The translations under genes were made by a program, and so were the position numbers. Below are positions 25,678 through 34,399 of a DNA stretch of 64,000 nt, one piece after another; position 1 is the stretch's first letter; each line of letters begins with the position of its first letter. The notes beneath the pieces are model-generated. The model saw nothing but the letters and a program-made list of their open reading frames with translations. It was not told the origin of the DNA and searched no databases. The DNA lies in assembly GCA_026004935.1 (NCBI GenBank), contig BPKC01000001.1:1465491-1529490 (forward strand), in the 5' to 3' direction. The stretch comes from Rhodothalassiaceae bacterium (lineage in GTDB: Bacteria > Pseudomonadota > Alphaproteobacteria > Sphingomonadales > Rhodothalassiaceae).

Positions 25678-27474
25678 ATGGCGGCCTCGCGTCTGGTTCA
25701 GACGGTTCAGGCGGGGCTGAGCGTGTCCTATCAGTATGACGCGGCGGGTCGGCGCACGCGGATGACCTGGCCGGACGGGTTCTATGTGACCTTCGGCTAT
25801 GACGCGCTGGGGCGGGTGAGCGAGATGCGGGAGAACGGCTCCGCGCTGATCGCGAGCTTCGCCTATGACGATCAGGGCCGGCGGACGCAGCTGTCCCGGG
25901 GCAACGGGACGACGACGAGCTATGCTTACGATGCGCTGGGTCGGCTGACGCGGCTGACCCATGATCTGGCGGGGACGGCGGCGGACTATGATGCCGAGTT
26001 CACTTATGATCCGCTGGGCCGGATTGTTGCGCGCACGCAGGCGAACGGGCTCTATCACTGGCCGGTGACGACGGCAAGCGGCACGGCGTCGGTGAACGGT
26101 CTGGACCAGCTCGCCTCCAGCGGCGGGACGGCGCTGTCTTATGACGGCCGCGGCAATCTTGCGGGCCGGGGTGCGTGGGGCTACGCTCATGATGTGGAGA
26201 ACCAGCTCACGCAGGTGACGGGCCCGGTGAACCTGACGCTTCGCTATGATGCGCTGGGGCGGCTGGAGCGGCTCATCGAGAGCGGGCAGGACACGCGCTT
26301 CCTCTATGACGGCGCGCAGGTGATCGCGGAGCTGGATGCGGCGAGCGGGGCGGTCAAACGCCGTTACGTGCCGGGCCCGGGCACGAATGAGGTGGTGGCC
26401 TGGTACGAGGGCGCGGGCGTGGGCGAGAGGCGCTTCATTCATCAGGACGAGCGGGGCTCGGTGGTGGCGGTGGCGAACGGTGCGGGCGCGGCGATCGCGA
26501 CCTTCCGCTACGGGCCGTGGGGAGAAAGCTCCGACACGGCTCCCGGCTCGGGGGCCGGGACGGGCTTCTCGCGCTTCGGCTACACGGGCGCGATCCGCCT
26601 GCCGGGCACGGATCTGCTGCACATGCGCGCGCGGGTCCATGCGACCGCGCTCGCCCGCTTCCTCGAGCCCGATCCCGTCGGCTTCGCGAGCGGCCAGCTC
26701 AATCTGTATGCCTATGTGGGAGGCGATCCGATCAATGCGATCGATCCGAGCGGGTTGGCGAGTGAAGATTGCTCAAGCGTCAAGAGCCAGGGCTGCCAGG
26801 TTCCCAAGAGCGGGGATCCATTTGAGGCTGCCCGATCGCGTTGTGGGGGGTGTGAGGAGATTGAGTCGACACCCCGCTGGCCGTTCCTCTCTCTTGATGC
26901 CTTCTATGACTTTCTGGTCTCGACGATCCCGTTTGCGGGGCCGCAGGAAGGAGCGGGCTCTGGTGGCGGCACTCTCCCCGGCGAGGGGGAGGGCAAAAGG
27001 GACGGCAGAGATGCGAGTAAGGAAAAGGAGCGTCGTCGCTTGTGTGCTGTCGCAGAAGTAGAGGGCAGCTTTGGCTTTCAGGCCGGTTTGAATGCATCTG
27101 TTGGCATGAGGAATGGGGTAGGTATCGGTTTTTCTGCGCTGGGCGATGCTGCTACTTTTAGATTGGGAGGACGTATAACGGGAACAGGTAGGAGCTTCAT
27201 TGGTTCCACAGAGTTTGTTCTTACGCAAGGTGTGTCCGGCAGCCTCTCTATTGGCGCACCTCGGGCAAACGCAGGCATATCCGTGGGTGGGTCGATCAGC
27301 CGCGCTGTTTCGATTGGCGGCTTCACGGGGCGACCAGCTGCTTTGGCGCTCGCTGAAAAGCCGTTTATGGTCTCGGGTCCGGATCCTTTCGTTGGCTTCG
27401 AGGTAGGTGGAAGTTTGATCTTTGGATTCAACATCCGATTTGGTCTTTCTGATTGCAGTGGCGCTGGAGGCTAA
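25678..27474 (+). CDS. Silent Rhs cassette C7: core plus glycine-rich tail, distinct subtype
   Basis: 598 aa from ATG 25678, which has CAAGGGGG upstream, so this cassette could be translated, though without a signal peptide. Homology to C0 starts at ASRLVQTVQAGLSV (about residue 848). After DPSGL comes a linker with four Cys (EDCSSVKSQGC, SRCGGC) that is identical to the C9 linker. Then follow GTLPGEGEGKRDGRD, the junction Cys RRRLCAVAEVEG and a glycine-rich domain (FGFQAGLNASVGMRNGVGIG, VGFEVGGSLIFGFNIRFGL) ending SDCSGAGG. Related in style to the C2/C11 tails but followed by a different, polytopic immunity candidate. Confidence 0.75.
   Translation: MAASRLVQTVQAGLSVSYQYDAAGRRTRMTWPDGFYVTFGYDALGRVSEMRENGSALIASFAYDDQGRRTQLSRGNGTTTSYAYDALGRLTRLTHDLAGTAADYDAEFTYDPLGRIVARTQANGLYHWPVTTASGTASVNGLDQLASSGGTALSYDGRGNLAGRGAWGYAHDVENQLTQVTGPVNLTLRYDALGRLERLIESGQDTRFLYDGAQVIAELDAASGAVKRRYVPGPGTNEVVAWYEGAGVGERRFIHQDERGSVVAVANGAGAAIATFRYGPWGESSDTAPGSGAGTGFSRFGYTGAIRLPGTDLLHMRARVHATALARFLEPDPVGFASGQLNLYAYVGGDPINAIDPSGLASEDCSSVKSQGCQVPKSGDPFEAARSRCGGCEEIESTPRWPFLSLDAFYDFLVSTIPFAGPQEGAGSGGGTLPGEGEGKRDGRDASKEKERRRLCAVAEVEGSFGFQAGLNASVGMRNGVGIGFSALGDAATFRLGGRITGTGRSFIGSTEFVLTQGVSGSLSIGAPRANAGISVGGSISRAVSIGGFTGRPAALALAEKPFMVSGPDPFVGFEVGGSLIFGFNIRFGLSDCSGAGG
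26050..26991 (+). repeat. Segment shared with C9 (30325-31266)
   Basis: About 940 bp of core plus linker read identical to 30325-31266 (offset 4275), ending inside GEGE codons; the toxins differ completely beyond it. Confidence 0.85.
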
Positions 27475-27478
27475 GAGA

Positions 27479-28027
27479 ATGAAAAGAAAATCATTAAATA
27501 AATTGCTATACTTTATTTTGCATCCTGCTTCCGTATTGGTTGGTTACGTTTGTATATTCGGTCTGTCTTATAGAGTTGCCATAGGTATGAAAATAAAGAG
27601 TATATCAGATTTTTTCTTGCTTCTAGTTACACTAACATATACGTTGTATTATCCACCAATTGTATCCTGCTTATTAGGAGAAATTTTGAGCAATAGAGAA
27701 CAATACCCGCTCCGTAATATTTATATCGCAGTCGCCATAGAGACATTAGTATTATTATTTAATTTCGTCGTATTTAACGATTTGGTATTGTTCTACAATC
27801 TTAGAATATTACAAATAATATTTAACATTATTGGATTCATATGCTACGCATACGTTTTATGGTTGGTTGCGAAGTTGTTGGTTGCTGCGGAGGGGCATGG
27901 TTCGGATAGATATCGACAAGTTGGGTATGCGTTTCTGATGTATTTTAACATTGTTGGCGCGTATGTAATTTGGAAGAAGCTTCGTTTCATTAAAAATAAT
28001 AAAATGGATGCCATAAATATGAATTAA
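27479..28027 (+). CDS. Polytopic membrane putative immunity protein (C7)
   Basis: 182 aa from ATG 27479, GGAGG 8 bases upstream, 4 bp after the C7 stop. Five or so transmembrane helices (LLYFILHPASVLVGYVCIFG, FFLLLVTLTYTLYYP, IYIAVAIETLVLLFNFVVF, LQIIFNIIGFICYAYVLWLV, YAFLMYFNIVGAYVIW). Very A+T-rich compared with the core. No family recognised. Its position suggests immunity to a membrane-targeting toxin. Confidence 0.6.
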   Translation: MKRKSLNKLLYFILHPASVLVGYVCIFGLSYRVAIGMKIKSISDFFLLLVTLTYTLYYPPIVSCLLGEILSNREQYPLRNIYIAVAIETLVLLFNFVVFNDLVLFYNLRILQIIFNIIGFICYAYVLWLVAKLLVAAEGHGSDRYRQVGYAFLMYFNIVGAYVIWKKLRFIKNNKMDAINMN

Positions 28028-28083
28028 TAATGATCACCAATGATTTTTTTGGCTTCGTCCCCTTCCTCTAGCGTATATTAAAT
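28026..28083 (+). repeat. Conserved pre-cassette spacer, copy 2
   Basis: Same layout as 20832-20888 with small differences (CACCAATG, an extra T, GGCTTCGTCC). It overlaps the end of the C7 immunity gene and leads into the VKDAKGN codons of C8. Confidence 0.7.
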
Positions 28084-30060
28084 GTCAAGGACGCGAAGGG
28101 CAATCTGACGACCTTCGAGTACGACGGCTTCGACCGTCTGATCCGGCGCCGGTATCCCGACAAATGGAGCCCGGGGATCTCGTCGGCGAGCGATGCGGAG
28201 ACCTTCGCCTATGACGCGGCGGGGCGGGTGACGTCTCAGATCCGCCGCGACGGTCAGGTGATCGCCTTCGTGCATGATGCGCTGGGGGAGGTGGTGAAGC
28301 GGGATCTGCCGGGCACGGCGAATGACGTGACGCTGTCTTATGACGCCCTGGGGCGTGTGACGGCGGTGAGCCGGAACGGGGCGGGCATCAGCTTCTCCTA
28401 CGACAGGGCCTCGCGGCTGGTTCAGACGGTTCAGGCGGGGCTGAGCGTGTCCTATCAGTATGACGCGGCGGGCCGGCGCACGCGGATGACCTGGCCGGAC
28501 GGGTTCTATGTGACCTTCGGGTATGACGCGCTGGGGCGTGTGAGCGAGATGCGGGAGAACGGCTCCGCGCTGATCGCGAGCTTCGCCTATGACGATCAGG
28601 GCCGGCGGACGCAGCTGTCCCGGGGCAACGGGACGACGACGAGCTATGCTTACGATGCGCTGGGTCGGCTGACGCGGCTGACCCATGATCTGGCGGGGAC
28701 GGCGGCGGACTATGATGCCGAGTTCACTTATGATCCGCTGGGCCGGATTGTTGCGCGCACGCAGGCGAACGGGCTCTATCACTGGCCGGTGACGACGGCA
28801 AGCGGCACGGCGTCGGTGAACGGTCTGGACCAGCTCGCCTCCAGCGGCGGGACGGCGCTGTCTTATGACGGCCGCGGCAATCTTGCGGGCCGGGGTGCGT
28901 GGGGCTACGCTCATGATGTGGAGAACAATCTGACGCAGGTGACGGGCCCGGTGAACCTGACGCTCGCCTATGATGCACTGGGGCGGCTGGAGCGATTGAT
29001 CGAGAGCGGGCAGGACACGCGCTTCGTCTGGGACGGCGCGCAGGTGATCGGGGAGCTGGATGCGGCGAGCGGGGCGGTGAAACGCCGTTACGTGCCGGGC
29101 CCGGGCACGAATGAGGTGGTGGCCTGGTACGAGGGCGCGGGCGTGGGCGAGAGGCGCTTCATCCATCAGGACGAGCGGGGCTCGGTGGTGGCGGTGACGA
29201 ACGGTGCGGGCGCGGCGATCGCGACCTTCCGCTACGGGCCGTGGGGAGAGAGCTCCGACACGGCTCCCGGCTCGGGGGCCGGGACGGGCTTCTCGCGCTT
29301 CGGCTACACGGGCGCGATCCGCCTTCCGGGCACGGATCTGCTGCACATGCGCGCGCGGGTCTACGCCACGGAGCTCGCCCGCTTCCTCGAGCCCGATCCC
29401 GTCGGCTTCGCGAGCGGTCAGCTCGATCTGTATGCTTATGTGGGAGGCGATCCGATCAACTTCACGGATCCGAGTGGGTTGAGACGAAGATGTTTCCGAA
29501 TTGTGGATCAGAATGGCAAGGTTCTCGTGGAAAAGATCTGTTTGGACATAGAGGACGTAGTTAAGGTTACAACGCGACGCCCGGGTCCCGTTCCTGGAAA
29601 GAGCAGCGAGTCTTTAACCGCAAACGATGTCAACGACCTTTTGAGCCCAGCTCTACTTGACGGTTTTGGAGTTCCAACACCTTTTGCCGCAGATGTCTCC
29701 GGACTCACAGGAGAGGCTCCGCCGTCAAATGAGATTCCGACTGAAGATTGCGCGAAGGTGACGCACGTTGGATGTGCGTACCGCTATGACAAGGACGGAA
29801 AGCTCCAGTTGACACAAGAATATCAGCAAATCGTCTGTCAAAATTATAAGGCACTTCAAAGATCCTACCAGCAGATCGGTGCGGTGGGGGCAGCGCCAAG
29901 CATGGTGGGCGGCGCCAATGCACTTGCGGGAGGCGCAGTAAGAGCACTTTCACGTTTGTCTGCCGCTTTGGGGGGAGGGCCGCTGGCGTTTCTGACAGGG
30001 TTTACGTCCGCCATCGCAACTGTTTTGAGCGTCGGTGGTGCTCCTGCTGGTTGCTCGTGA
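28084..30060 (+). CDS. Silent Rhs cassette C8: core plus hydrophobic membrane-type tail
   Basis: About 658 codons; core homology begins at VKDAKGN, the same breakpoint as C5, preceded by an in-frame TAG and without a start codon (internal GTG 28228). After DPSGL the 116-residue linker is identical to that of C0. Beyond DKDGKLQLT the tail differs and is rich in Gly/Ala and hydrophobics (IGAVGAAPSMVGGANALAGG, GGPLAFLTGFTSAIATVL), ending GGAPAGCS. Membrane-active effector inferred. A 2-TM protein follows, as after C0. Confidence 0.75.
   Translation, partial: VKDAKGNLTTFEYDGFDRLIRRRYPDKWSPGISSASDAETFAYDAAGRVTSQIRRDGQVIAFVHDALGEVVKRDLPGTANDVTLSYDALGRVTAVSRNGAGISFSYDRASRLVQTVQAGLSVSYQYDAAGRRTRMTWPDGFYVTFGYDALGRVSEMRENGSALIASFAYDDQGRRTQLSRGNGTTTSYAYDALGRLTRLTHDLAGTAADYDAEFTYDPLGRIVARTQANGLYHWPVTTASGTASVNGLDQLASSGGTALSYDGRGNLAGRGAWGYAHDVENNLTQVTGPVNLTLAYDALGRLERLIESGQDTRFVWDGAQVIGELDAASGAVKRRYVPGPGTNEVVAWYEGAGVGERRFIHQDERGSVVAVTNGAGAAIATFRYGPWGESSDTAPGSGAGTGFSRFGYTGAIRLPGTDLLHMRARVYATELARFLEPDPVGFASGQLDLYAYVGGDPINFTDPSGLRRRCFRIVDQNGKVLVEKICLDIEDVVKVTTRRPGPVPGKSSESLTANDVNDLLSPALLDGFGVPTPFAADVSGLTGEAPPSNEIPTEDCAKVTHVGCAYRYDKDGKLQLTQEYQQIVCQNYKALQRSYQQIGAVGAAPSMVGGANALAGGAVRALSRLSAALGGGPLAFLTGFTSAIATVLSVGGAPAGCS
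29467..29814 (+). repeat. Linker shared with C0 (11740-12087)
   Basis: Second copy of the 348 bp linker; see 11740-12087. A convenient homology arm for moving the C8 toxin into the expressed C0 gene. Confidence 0.85.
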
Positions 30061-30073
30061 AGGGTAGGAAGAG

Positions 30074-30280
30074 ATGCGTCGACTTGTGCTAATATTGTTG
30101 TACGGGTGGCTTGCCGCATGGCTTGGAACCTATATAGTGTTTTTCTTGGGGTATATCTCTTTCGAGACCGCGTCGCATCTCGCTGCGTTGTGGGCATCGA
30201 TTGCCATCATTATTGCGATTTGTCGCGAAAGAGGTGCGCAAAGTCGCAAGCTGCCGCGAGACGAAAATAGAGCGGATTGA
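30074..30280 (+). CDS. Small 2-TM putative immunity protein for C8
   Basis: 68 aa; GGTAGGAAGAG before ATG 30074. Two helices (LVLILLYGWLAAWLGTYIVF, ASHLAALWASIAIIIAI) and a basic C-terminus, like the gene after C0 in size and topology though not obviously in sequence. Its stop overlaps the start of the next cassette's open frame. Confidence 0.6.
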   Translation: MRRLVLILLYGWLAAWLGTYIVFFLGYISFETASHLAALWASIAIIIAICRERGAQSRKLPRDENRAD

Positions 30281-31749
30281 TGGTCCGCGGTTCCAGCGGT
30301 GCGGGCTGCAGCAATCTGCCAAGTCTCTATCACTGGCCGGTGACGACGGCAAGCGGCACGGCGTCGGTGAACGGTCTGGACCAGCTCGCCTCCAGCGGCG
30401 GGACGGCGCTGTCTTATGACGGCCGCGGCAATCTTGCGGGCCGGGGTGCGTGGGGCTACGCTCATGATGTGGAGAACCAGCTCACGCAGGTGACGGGCCC
30501 GGTGAACCTGACGCTTCGCTATGATGCGCTGGGGCGGCTGGAGCGGCTCATCGAGAGCGGGCAGGACACGCGCTTCCTCTATGACGGCGCGCAGGTGATC
30601 GCGGAGCTGGATGCGGCGAGCGGGGCGGTCAAACGCCGTTACGTGCCGGGCCCGGGCACGAATGAGGTGGTGGCCTGGTACGAGGGCGCGGGCGTGGGCG
30701 AGAGGCGCTTCATTCATCAGGACGAGCGGGGCTCGGTGGTGGCGGTGGCGAACGGTGCGGGCGCGGCGATCGCGACCTTCCGCTACGGGCCGTGGGGAGA
30801 AAGCTCCGACACGGCTCCCGGCTCGGGGGCCGGGACGGGCTTCTCGCGCTTCGGCTACACGGGCGCGATCCGCCTGCCGGGCACGGATCTGCTGCACATG
30901 CGCGCGCGGGTCCATGCGACCGCGCTCGCCCGCTTCCTCGAGCCCGATCCCGTCGGCTTCGCGAGCGGCCAGCTCAATCTGTATGCCTATGTGGGAGGCG
31001 ATCCGATCAATGCGATCGATCCGAGCGGGTTGGCGAGTGAAGATTGCTCAAGCGTCAAGAGCCAGGGCTGCCAGGTTCCCAAGAGCGGGGATCCATTTGA
31101 GGCTGCCCGATCGCGTTGTGGGGGGTGTGAGGAGATTGAGTCGACACCCCGCTGGCCGTTCCTCTCTCTTGATGCCTTCTATGACTTTCTGGTCTCGACG
31201 ATCCCGTTTGCGGGGCCGCAGGAAGGAGCGGGCTCTGGTGGCGGCACTCTCCCCGGCGAGGGGGAGATGATGGGGGAGCAACCTCAGCGGTGTGTGATCC
31301 GCGCCTCCGATCTTCCGCACGCGGCCAACAGCGGCGATGATTTCTCAAGAGAGGTCTTTGGTGCGGCGCACGATATTCTCACGGTCCAGAATCTGGTTCG
31401 TTCAATGAGTGGGCAAGGCAACATACATTTCGATCAGGTGAATGCGTTCGGTGTTCTGATACGCAGGTCGATGTTCGGAGGCTTCAGGCGGACAGCCCCC
31501 ACCAAGGCGATTGCGGCGGGAAACTTTCCTGAAGACGGCGTGATGCGGTTGCTGTTCGGACCTGCTGCGGCCTTGGTCGTGGGGGTGCAGGCCGATACGC
31601 GTGCACCGTTGCTTGATCTCAATCACTTGGTGCTGCAAGGTGAAGCTATAGAAAGTGCGTTCGTTGTGCAACAGTTGGGGGATGATGTCGTGATATCGGG
31701 GGTAAGCGGGAATCGCCGCACAATCACATGTCCCAGGAGTGGAGCATAG
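30280..31749 (+). CDS. Silent Rhs cassette C9: core plus unknown toxin
   Basis: 489 aa from ATG 30280; homology to C0 begins at LYHWPVTTASG (about residue 970). Core and linker are identical to C7, then LPGEGEMMGEQPQRC marks the junction. The toxin domain of about 145 residues (FSREVFGAAHDILTVQNLVR, GNIHFDQVNAFGVLIRRSMF, GPAAALVVGVQADTRAPL) ends RRTITCPRSGA and has no Cys between the two flanking ones. I do not recognise the family. Conserved-looking polar residues are in GNIHFD and QADTRAP. Followed by a lipoprotein gene. Confidence 0.7.
   Translation: MVRGSSGAGCSNLPSLYHWPVTTASGTASVNGLDQLASSGGTALSYDGRGNLAGRGAWGYAHDVENQLTQVTGPVNLTLRYDALGRLERLIESGQDTRFLYDGAQVIAELDAASGAVKRRYVPGPGTNEVVAWYEGAGVGERRFIHQDERGSVVAVANGAGAAIATFRYGPWGESSDTAPGSGAGTGFSRFGYTGAIRLPGTDLLHMRARVHATALARFLEPDPVGFASGQLNLYAYVGGDPINAIDPSGLASEDCSSVKSQGCQVPKSGDPFEAARSRCGGCEEIESTPRWPFLSLDAFYDFLVSTIPFAGPQEGAGSGGGTLPGEGEMMGEQPQRCVIRASDLPHAANSGDDFSREVFGAAHDILTVQNLVRSMSGQGNIHFDQVNAFGVLIRRSMFGGFRRTAPTKAIAAGNFPEDGVMRLLFGPAAALVVGVQADTRAPLLDLNHLVLQGEAIESAFVVQQLGDDVVISGVSGNRRTITCPRSGA
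30325..31266 (+). repeat. Segment shared with C7 (26050-26991)
   Basis: Second copy of the about 940 bp core-plus-linker segment. Confidence 0.85.
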
Positions 31750-31821
31750 CTTGTCATGCAATACTCCAAGAGAAGCGGGGCTGTGGTGGCGGAGATGCGG
31801 CAGGATCCGGGTGCCGGGTCG

Positions 31822-32304
31822 ATGACGTTGCGGCGACGGATTGGTGGGGTTTTGATCCTGGCGCTGTCGGTGCTGCTGGCCTCGTGCGGATCGCCCGATC
31901 GTCGCGATCCGGTCACCATGGTCGAGCTTTTGGCTCACCCCTACATGTGGGACGGTCGGATGGTGGTCACGAGCGGCTTTCTGCTCTACAGCCCCTCGGC
32001 AGGGTTCGGGCGGCTCTACATGACGCATCTGGACGCTGAATACGAGCTTGATCGGTTCGTTCCAATAGATCTCAGGAGTTTTCTTCTCGCGCATCCAGAT
32101 ATAAAAGACATTCAGGGAAAGTATGTTTTTCTAAGAGGGCGCTTTCGCAAGGGATACCCGATCGGTTGGATTGAAGACGTGCAGCGTGTCACTCCCTTGC
32201 GTGCCCGGACTCTGGATGATTGTCGGTTCAAGTATCAAACGAGTATGGGAGACAAATATCCGTGTTGGGCAAAAAATGGTAGTAACAGTGATGAAACACC
32301 TTAA
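31822..32304 (+). CDS. Lipoprotein putative immunity protein for C9
   Basis: 160 aa from ATG 31822, which gives a classic lipoprotein signal (MTLRRRIGGVLILALSVLLA then lipobox Cys, SCGSPD). An in-frame ATG at 31756 would add 22 residues and spoil the n-region. The body (MVELLAHPYMWDGRMVVTSG ... GKYVFLRGRFRKGYPIGWIE) looks like an OB-like or NTF2-like small domain; not assigned. Asp after the lipidated Cys is absent (Gly-Ser follows), so outer-membrane sorting is likely. Immunity role is inferred from position. Confidence 0.6.
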   Translation: MTLRRRIGGVLILALSVLLASCGSPDRRDPVTMVELLAHPYMWDGRMVVTSGFLLYSPSAGFGRLYMTHLDAEYELDRFVPIDLRSFLLAHPDIKDIQGKYVFLRGRFRKGYPIGWIEDVQRVTPLRARTLDDCRFKYQTSMGDKYPCWAKNGSNSDETP

Positions 32305-32379
32305 ATTTGGCCATGTGATTGTTGTGACTGATTTATAGTTTGCACGGATAACGCTGAGCAAATATGACAGCCGTTCGCC

Positions 32380-33747
32380 GTGGCATCGGCCACGGCGGGG
32401 GTGAACGGTCTGGACCAGCTCGCCTCCAGCGGCGGGACGGCGCTGTCTTATGACGGCCGCGGCAATCTTGCGGGCCGGGGTGCGTGGGGCTACGCTCATG
32501 ATGTGGAGAACAATCTGACGCAGGTGACGGGCCCGGTGAACCTGACGCTCGCCTATGACGCGCTGGGGCGGCTGGAGCGGCTCATCGAGAGCGGGCAGGA
32601 CACGCGCTTCCTCTATGACGGCGCGCAGGTGATCGCGGAGCTGGATGCGGCGAGCGGGGCGGTCAAACGCCGCTATGTGCCGGGGCCGGGCACGAATGAG
32701 GTGGTGGCCTGGTACGAGGGCGCGGGCGTGGGTGAGAGGCGCTTCATCCATCAGGACGAGCGGGGCTCGGTGGTGGCGGTGACGAACGGTGCGGGCGCGG
32801 CGATCGCGACCTTCCGCTACGGGCCGTGGGGAGAAAGCTCCGACACGGCTCCCGGCTCGGGGGCCGGGACAGGCTTCTCGCGCTTCGGCTACACCGGCGC
32901 CATCCGCCTGCCGGGCACGGATCTGCTGCACATGCGCGCGCGGGTCCATGCGACCGCGCTCGCCCGCCTCCTCGAGCCCGACCCCATCGGCTTCGCCTCC
33001 GGCCAGCTCAACCTGTATGCCTATGTGGGCAATGATCCCATCAACGGCGTGGATCCGAGCGGGTTGATGGAGGAGGATGACGATGACTCGGGGGACGATG
33101 ACGGGGTGATTGAGAATATTGTGACGACAGGAAAGAGGATTGCACTAAGTCCGGAGTCGGTGCGGTTTGCGATCGCGTTGAGCAACTACATCCTTGACGA
33201 TCTGATGCAAAGCCTCGCGATGCTCGGATTTTCCCCCAGCCAGATCGACGCCATATGCAATTCCGATCCCAAGGATCCGGACAAGGCCACGTTTCCGACC
33301 AGGGAAGAGGCCGCCGCGAATGCGATTAAGTGGGCTGTCAAGATGCGTGGGAATGCCCGCGAAAGCGGTGGTCTTCTCTACCAGACAGCCAATGGACGGT
33401 TTCGGGCCACTGTTGCGCCTGTAGGGACAGAACAGAATGTAGAAATTGATATTCCACAGCAAATTCCATCAAATTTAGTTGGCATTTATCATATTCATCC
33501 ACCTGGCGGCGGCTCAGATTTATCGACTATTTTCAATGCGCCTTATAACTCTGCGGATACAAGAGTCCTTGGAATTCTCGACAAGGCGATATTCTCGCGG
33601 ACTGGTCAACTTTTGATAGTATATCTTGGAACGCCCGATGGCGGAATGAAAAAGTACATCGGCCCTTTCTTGGGAACCGCAGTGCCACCCAGCGAGCAAG
33701 TTCTTCCCGAAGGATGCCTTTACGGTGAGGGGGGTCGGCGAAGATAG
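32380..33747 (+). CDS. Silent Rhs cassette C10: core plus DUF4329/JAMM-like toxin
   Basis: 455 aa from GTG 32380; homology to C0 begins at VNGLDQLASSGG (about residue 985). RHS core and DPSGL are complete. The linker is shared with C1 (IENIVTTGKR, DAICNSDPKDP). The domain (ESGGLLYQTANGRFRATV, LVGIYHIHPPGGGSDLSTIF, LLIVYLGTPDGGMKKYIGPF) has the fullest JAMM-like set in the array: an upstream Glu in ESGG, HIHP and a downstream Ser/Asp cluster. Ends LPEGCLYGEGGRRR. Only the two flanking Cys are present. Catalysis is unproven for the family. Confidence 0.8.
   Translation: MASATAGVNGLDQLASSGGTALSYDGRGNLAGRGAWGYAHDVENNLTQVTGPVNLTLAYDALGRLERLIESGQDTRFLYDGAQVIAELDAASGAVKRRYVPGPGTNEVVAWYEGAGVGERRFIHQDERGSVVAVTNGAGAAIATFRYGPWGESSDTAPGSGAGTGFSRFGYTGAIRLPGTDLLHMRARVHATALARLLEPDPIGFASGQLNLYAYVGNDPINGVDPSGLMEEDDDDSGDDDGVIENIVTTGKRIALSPESVRFAIALSNYILDDLMQSLAMLGFSPSQIDAICNSDPKDPDKATFPTREEAAANAIKWAVKMRGNARESGGLLYQTANGRFRATVAPVGTEQNVEIDIPQQIPSNLVGIYHIHPPGGGSDLSTIFNAPYNSADTRVLGILDKAIFSRTGQLLIVYLGTPDGGMKKYIGPFLGTAVPPSEQVLPEGCLYGEGGRRR
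33052..33322 (+). repeat. Linker shared with C1 (13445-13715)
   Basis: Second copy of the 271 bp linker described at 13445. Confidence 0.8.
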
Positions 33748-33768
33748 ATGACATGAAAAGGGGATAGT

Positions 33769-34332
33769 ATGATGATAAGAAAGGGGATGAACGATAGACT
33801 GGCAAATCTCATTTACGTAATAATTGCTGCTTTAGTGCTCACGTTTTATCATGTGTTAGGCATAGTTAAATCGGAGAATTGGGATGTACAGAACAAAGTT
33901 GGAGGGAACGAAACGCCTCTTGAATTAAGGTTGGACGGGGGAATTAGATTCCATCCTTTGGATGTCGATCAGATCATAATTTCCTCTCATAAAAACGGTA
34001 GAGAGCATATTTTAGAAATAAAGCCCGGTAAAAGCGTCAATAATGATTTTAGTGTTTGTATAAATGGAAGCTGCACAAAAATGGATAAAATAGTAGGTCG
34101 AAAGGTTGACATTGACTTGGTTACACAAAATATAGGGTTTAAGATAGGAACTGGATATGACCTAAAAAAGGAGTTCTGTTATAAAGTTATATTAGGGATT
34201 CGTATGAGGAAAAAGGACATAGCCATATGCGACGAGTATCTGCAAGAAGAATATGGTGTTTTGGTATTGGATTTTAACTTGAATGGCGACCTAAAAGGAA
34301 GATATGTTGCGTGTCCTCAATCGATAAGATGA
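33769..34332 (+). CDS. Putative immunity protein, VCI-x3-C family (C10)
   Basis: 187 aa; AAAAGGGGATAGT before ATG 33769. N-terminal helix (LIYVIIAALVLTFYHVLGIV), then a periplasmic domain with SVCINGSCTKMDKI and FCYKVIL ... VLDFNLNGDLKGRYVAC. It fits the motif set of 14183, 14778 and 25032 with lower overall similarity. A+T-rich. Directly follows a DUF4329-like tail. Confidence 0.62.
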   Translation: MMIRKGMNDRLANLIYVIIAALVLTFYHVLGIVKSENWDVQNKVGGNETPLELRLDGGIRFHPLDVDQIIISSHKNGREHILEIKPGKSVNNDFSVCINGSCTKMDKIVGRKVDIDLVTQNIGFKIGTGYDLKKEFCYKVILGIRMRKKDIAICDEYLQEEYGVLVLDFNLNGDLKGRYVACPQSIR

Positions 34333-34399
34333 TCGAGAATGTATAATCTTTTTGCTTTAATGTTCACATCCGGGTGGCTCCATCGGGCGATAGAAGAGA

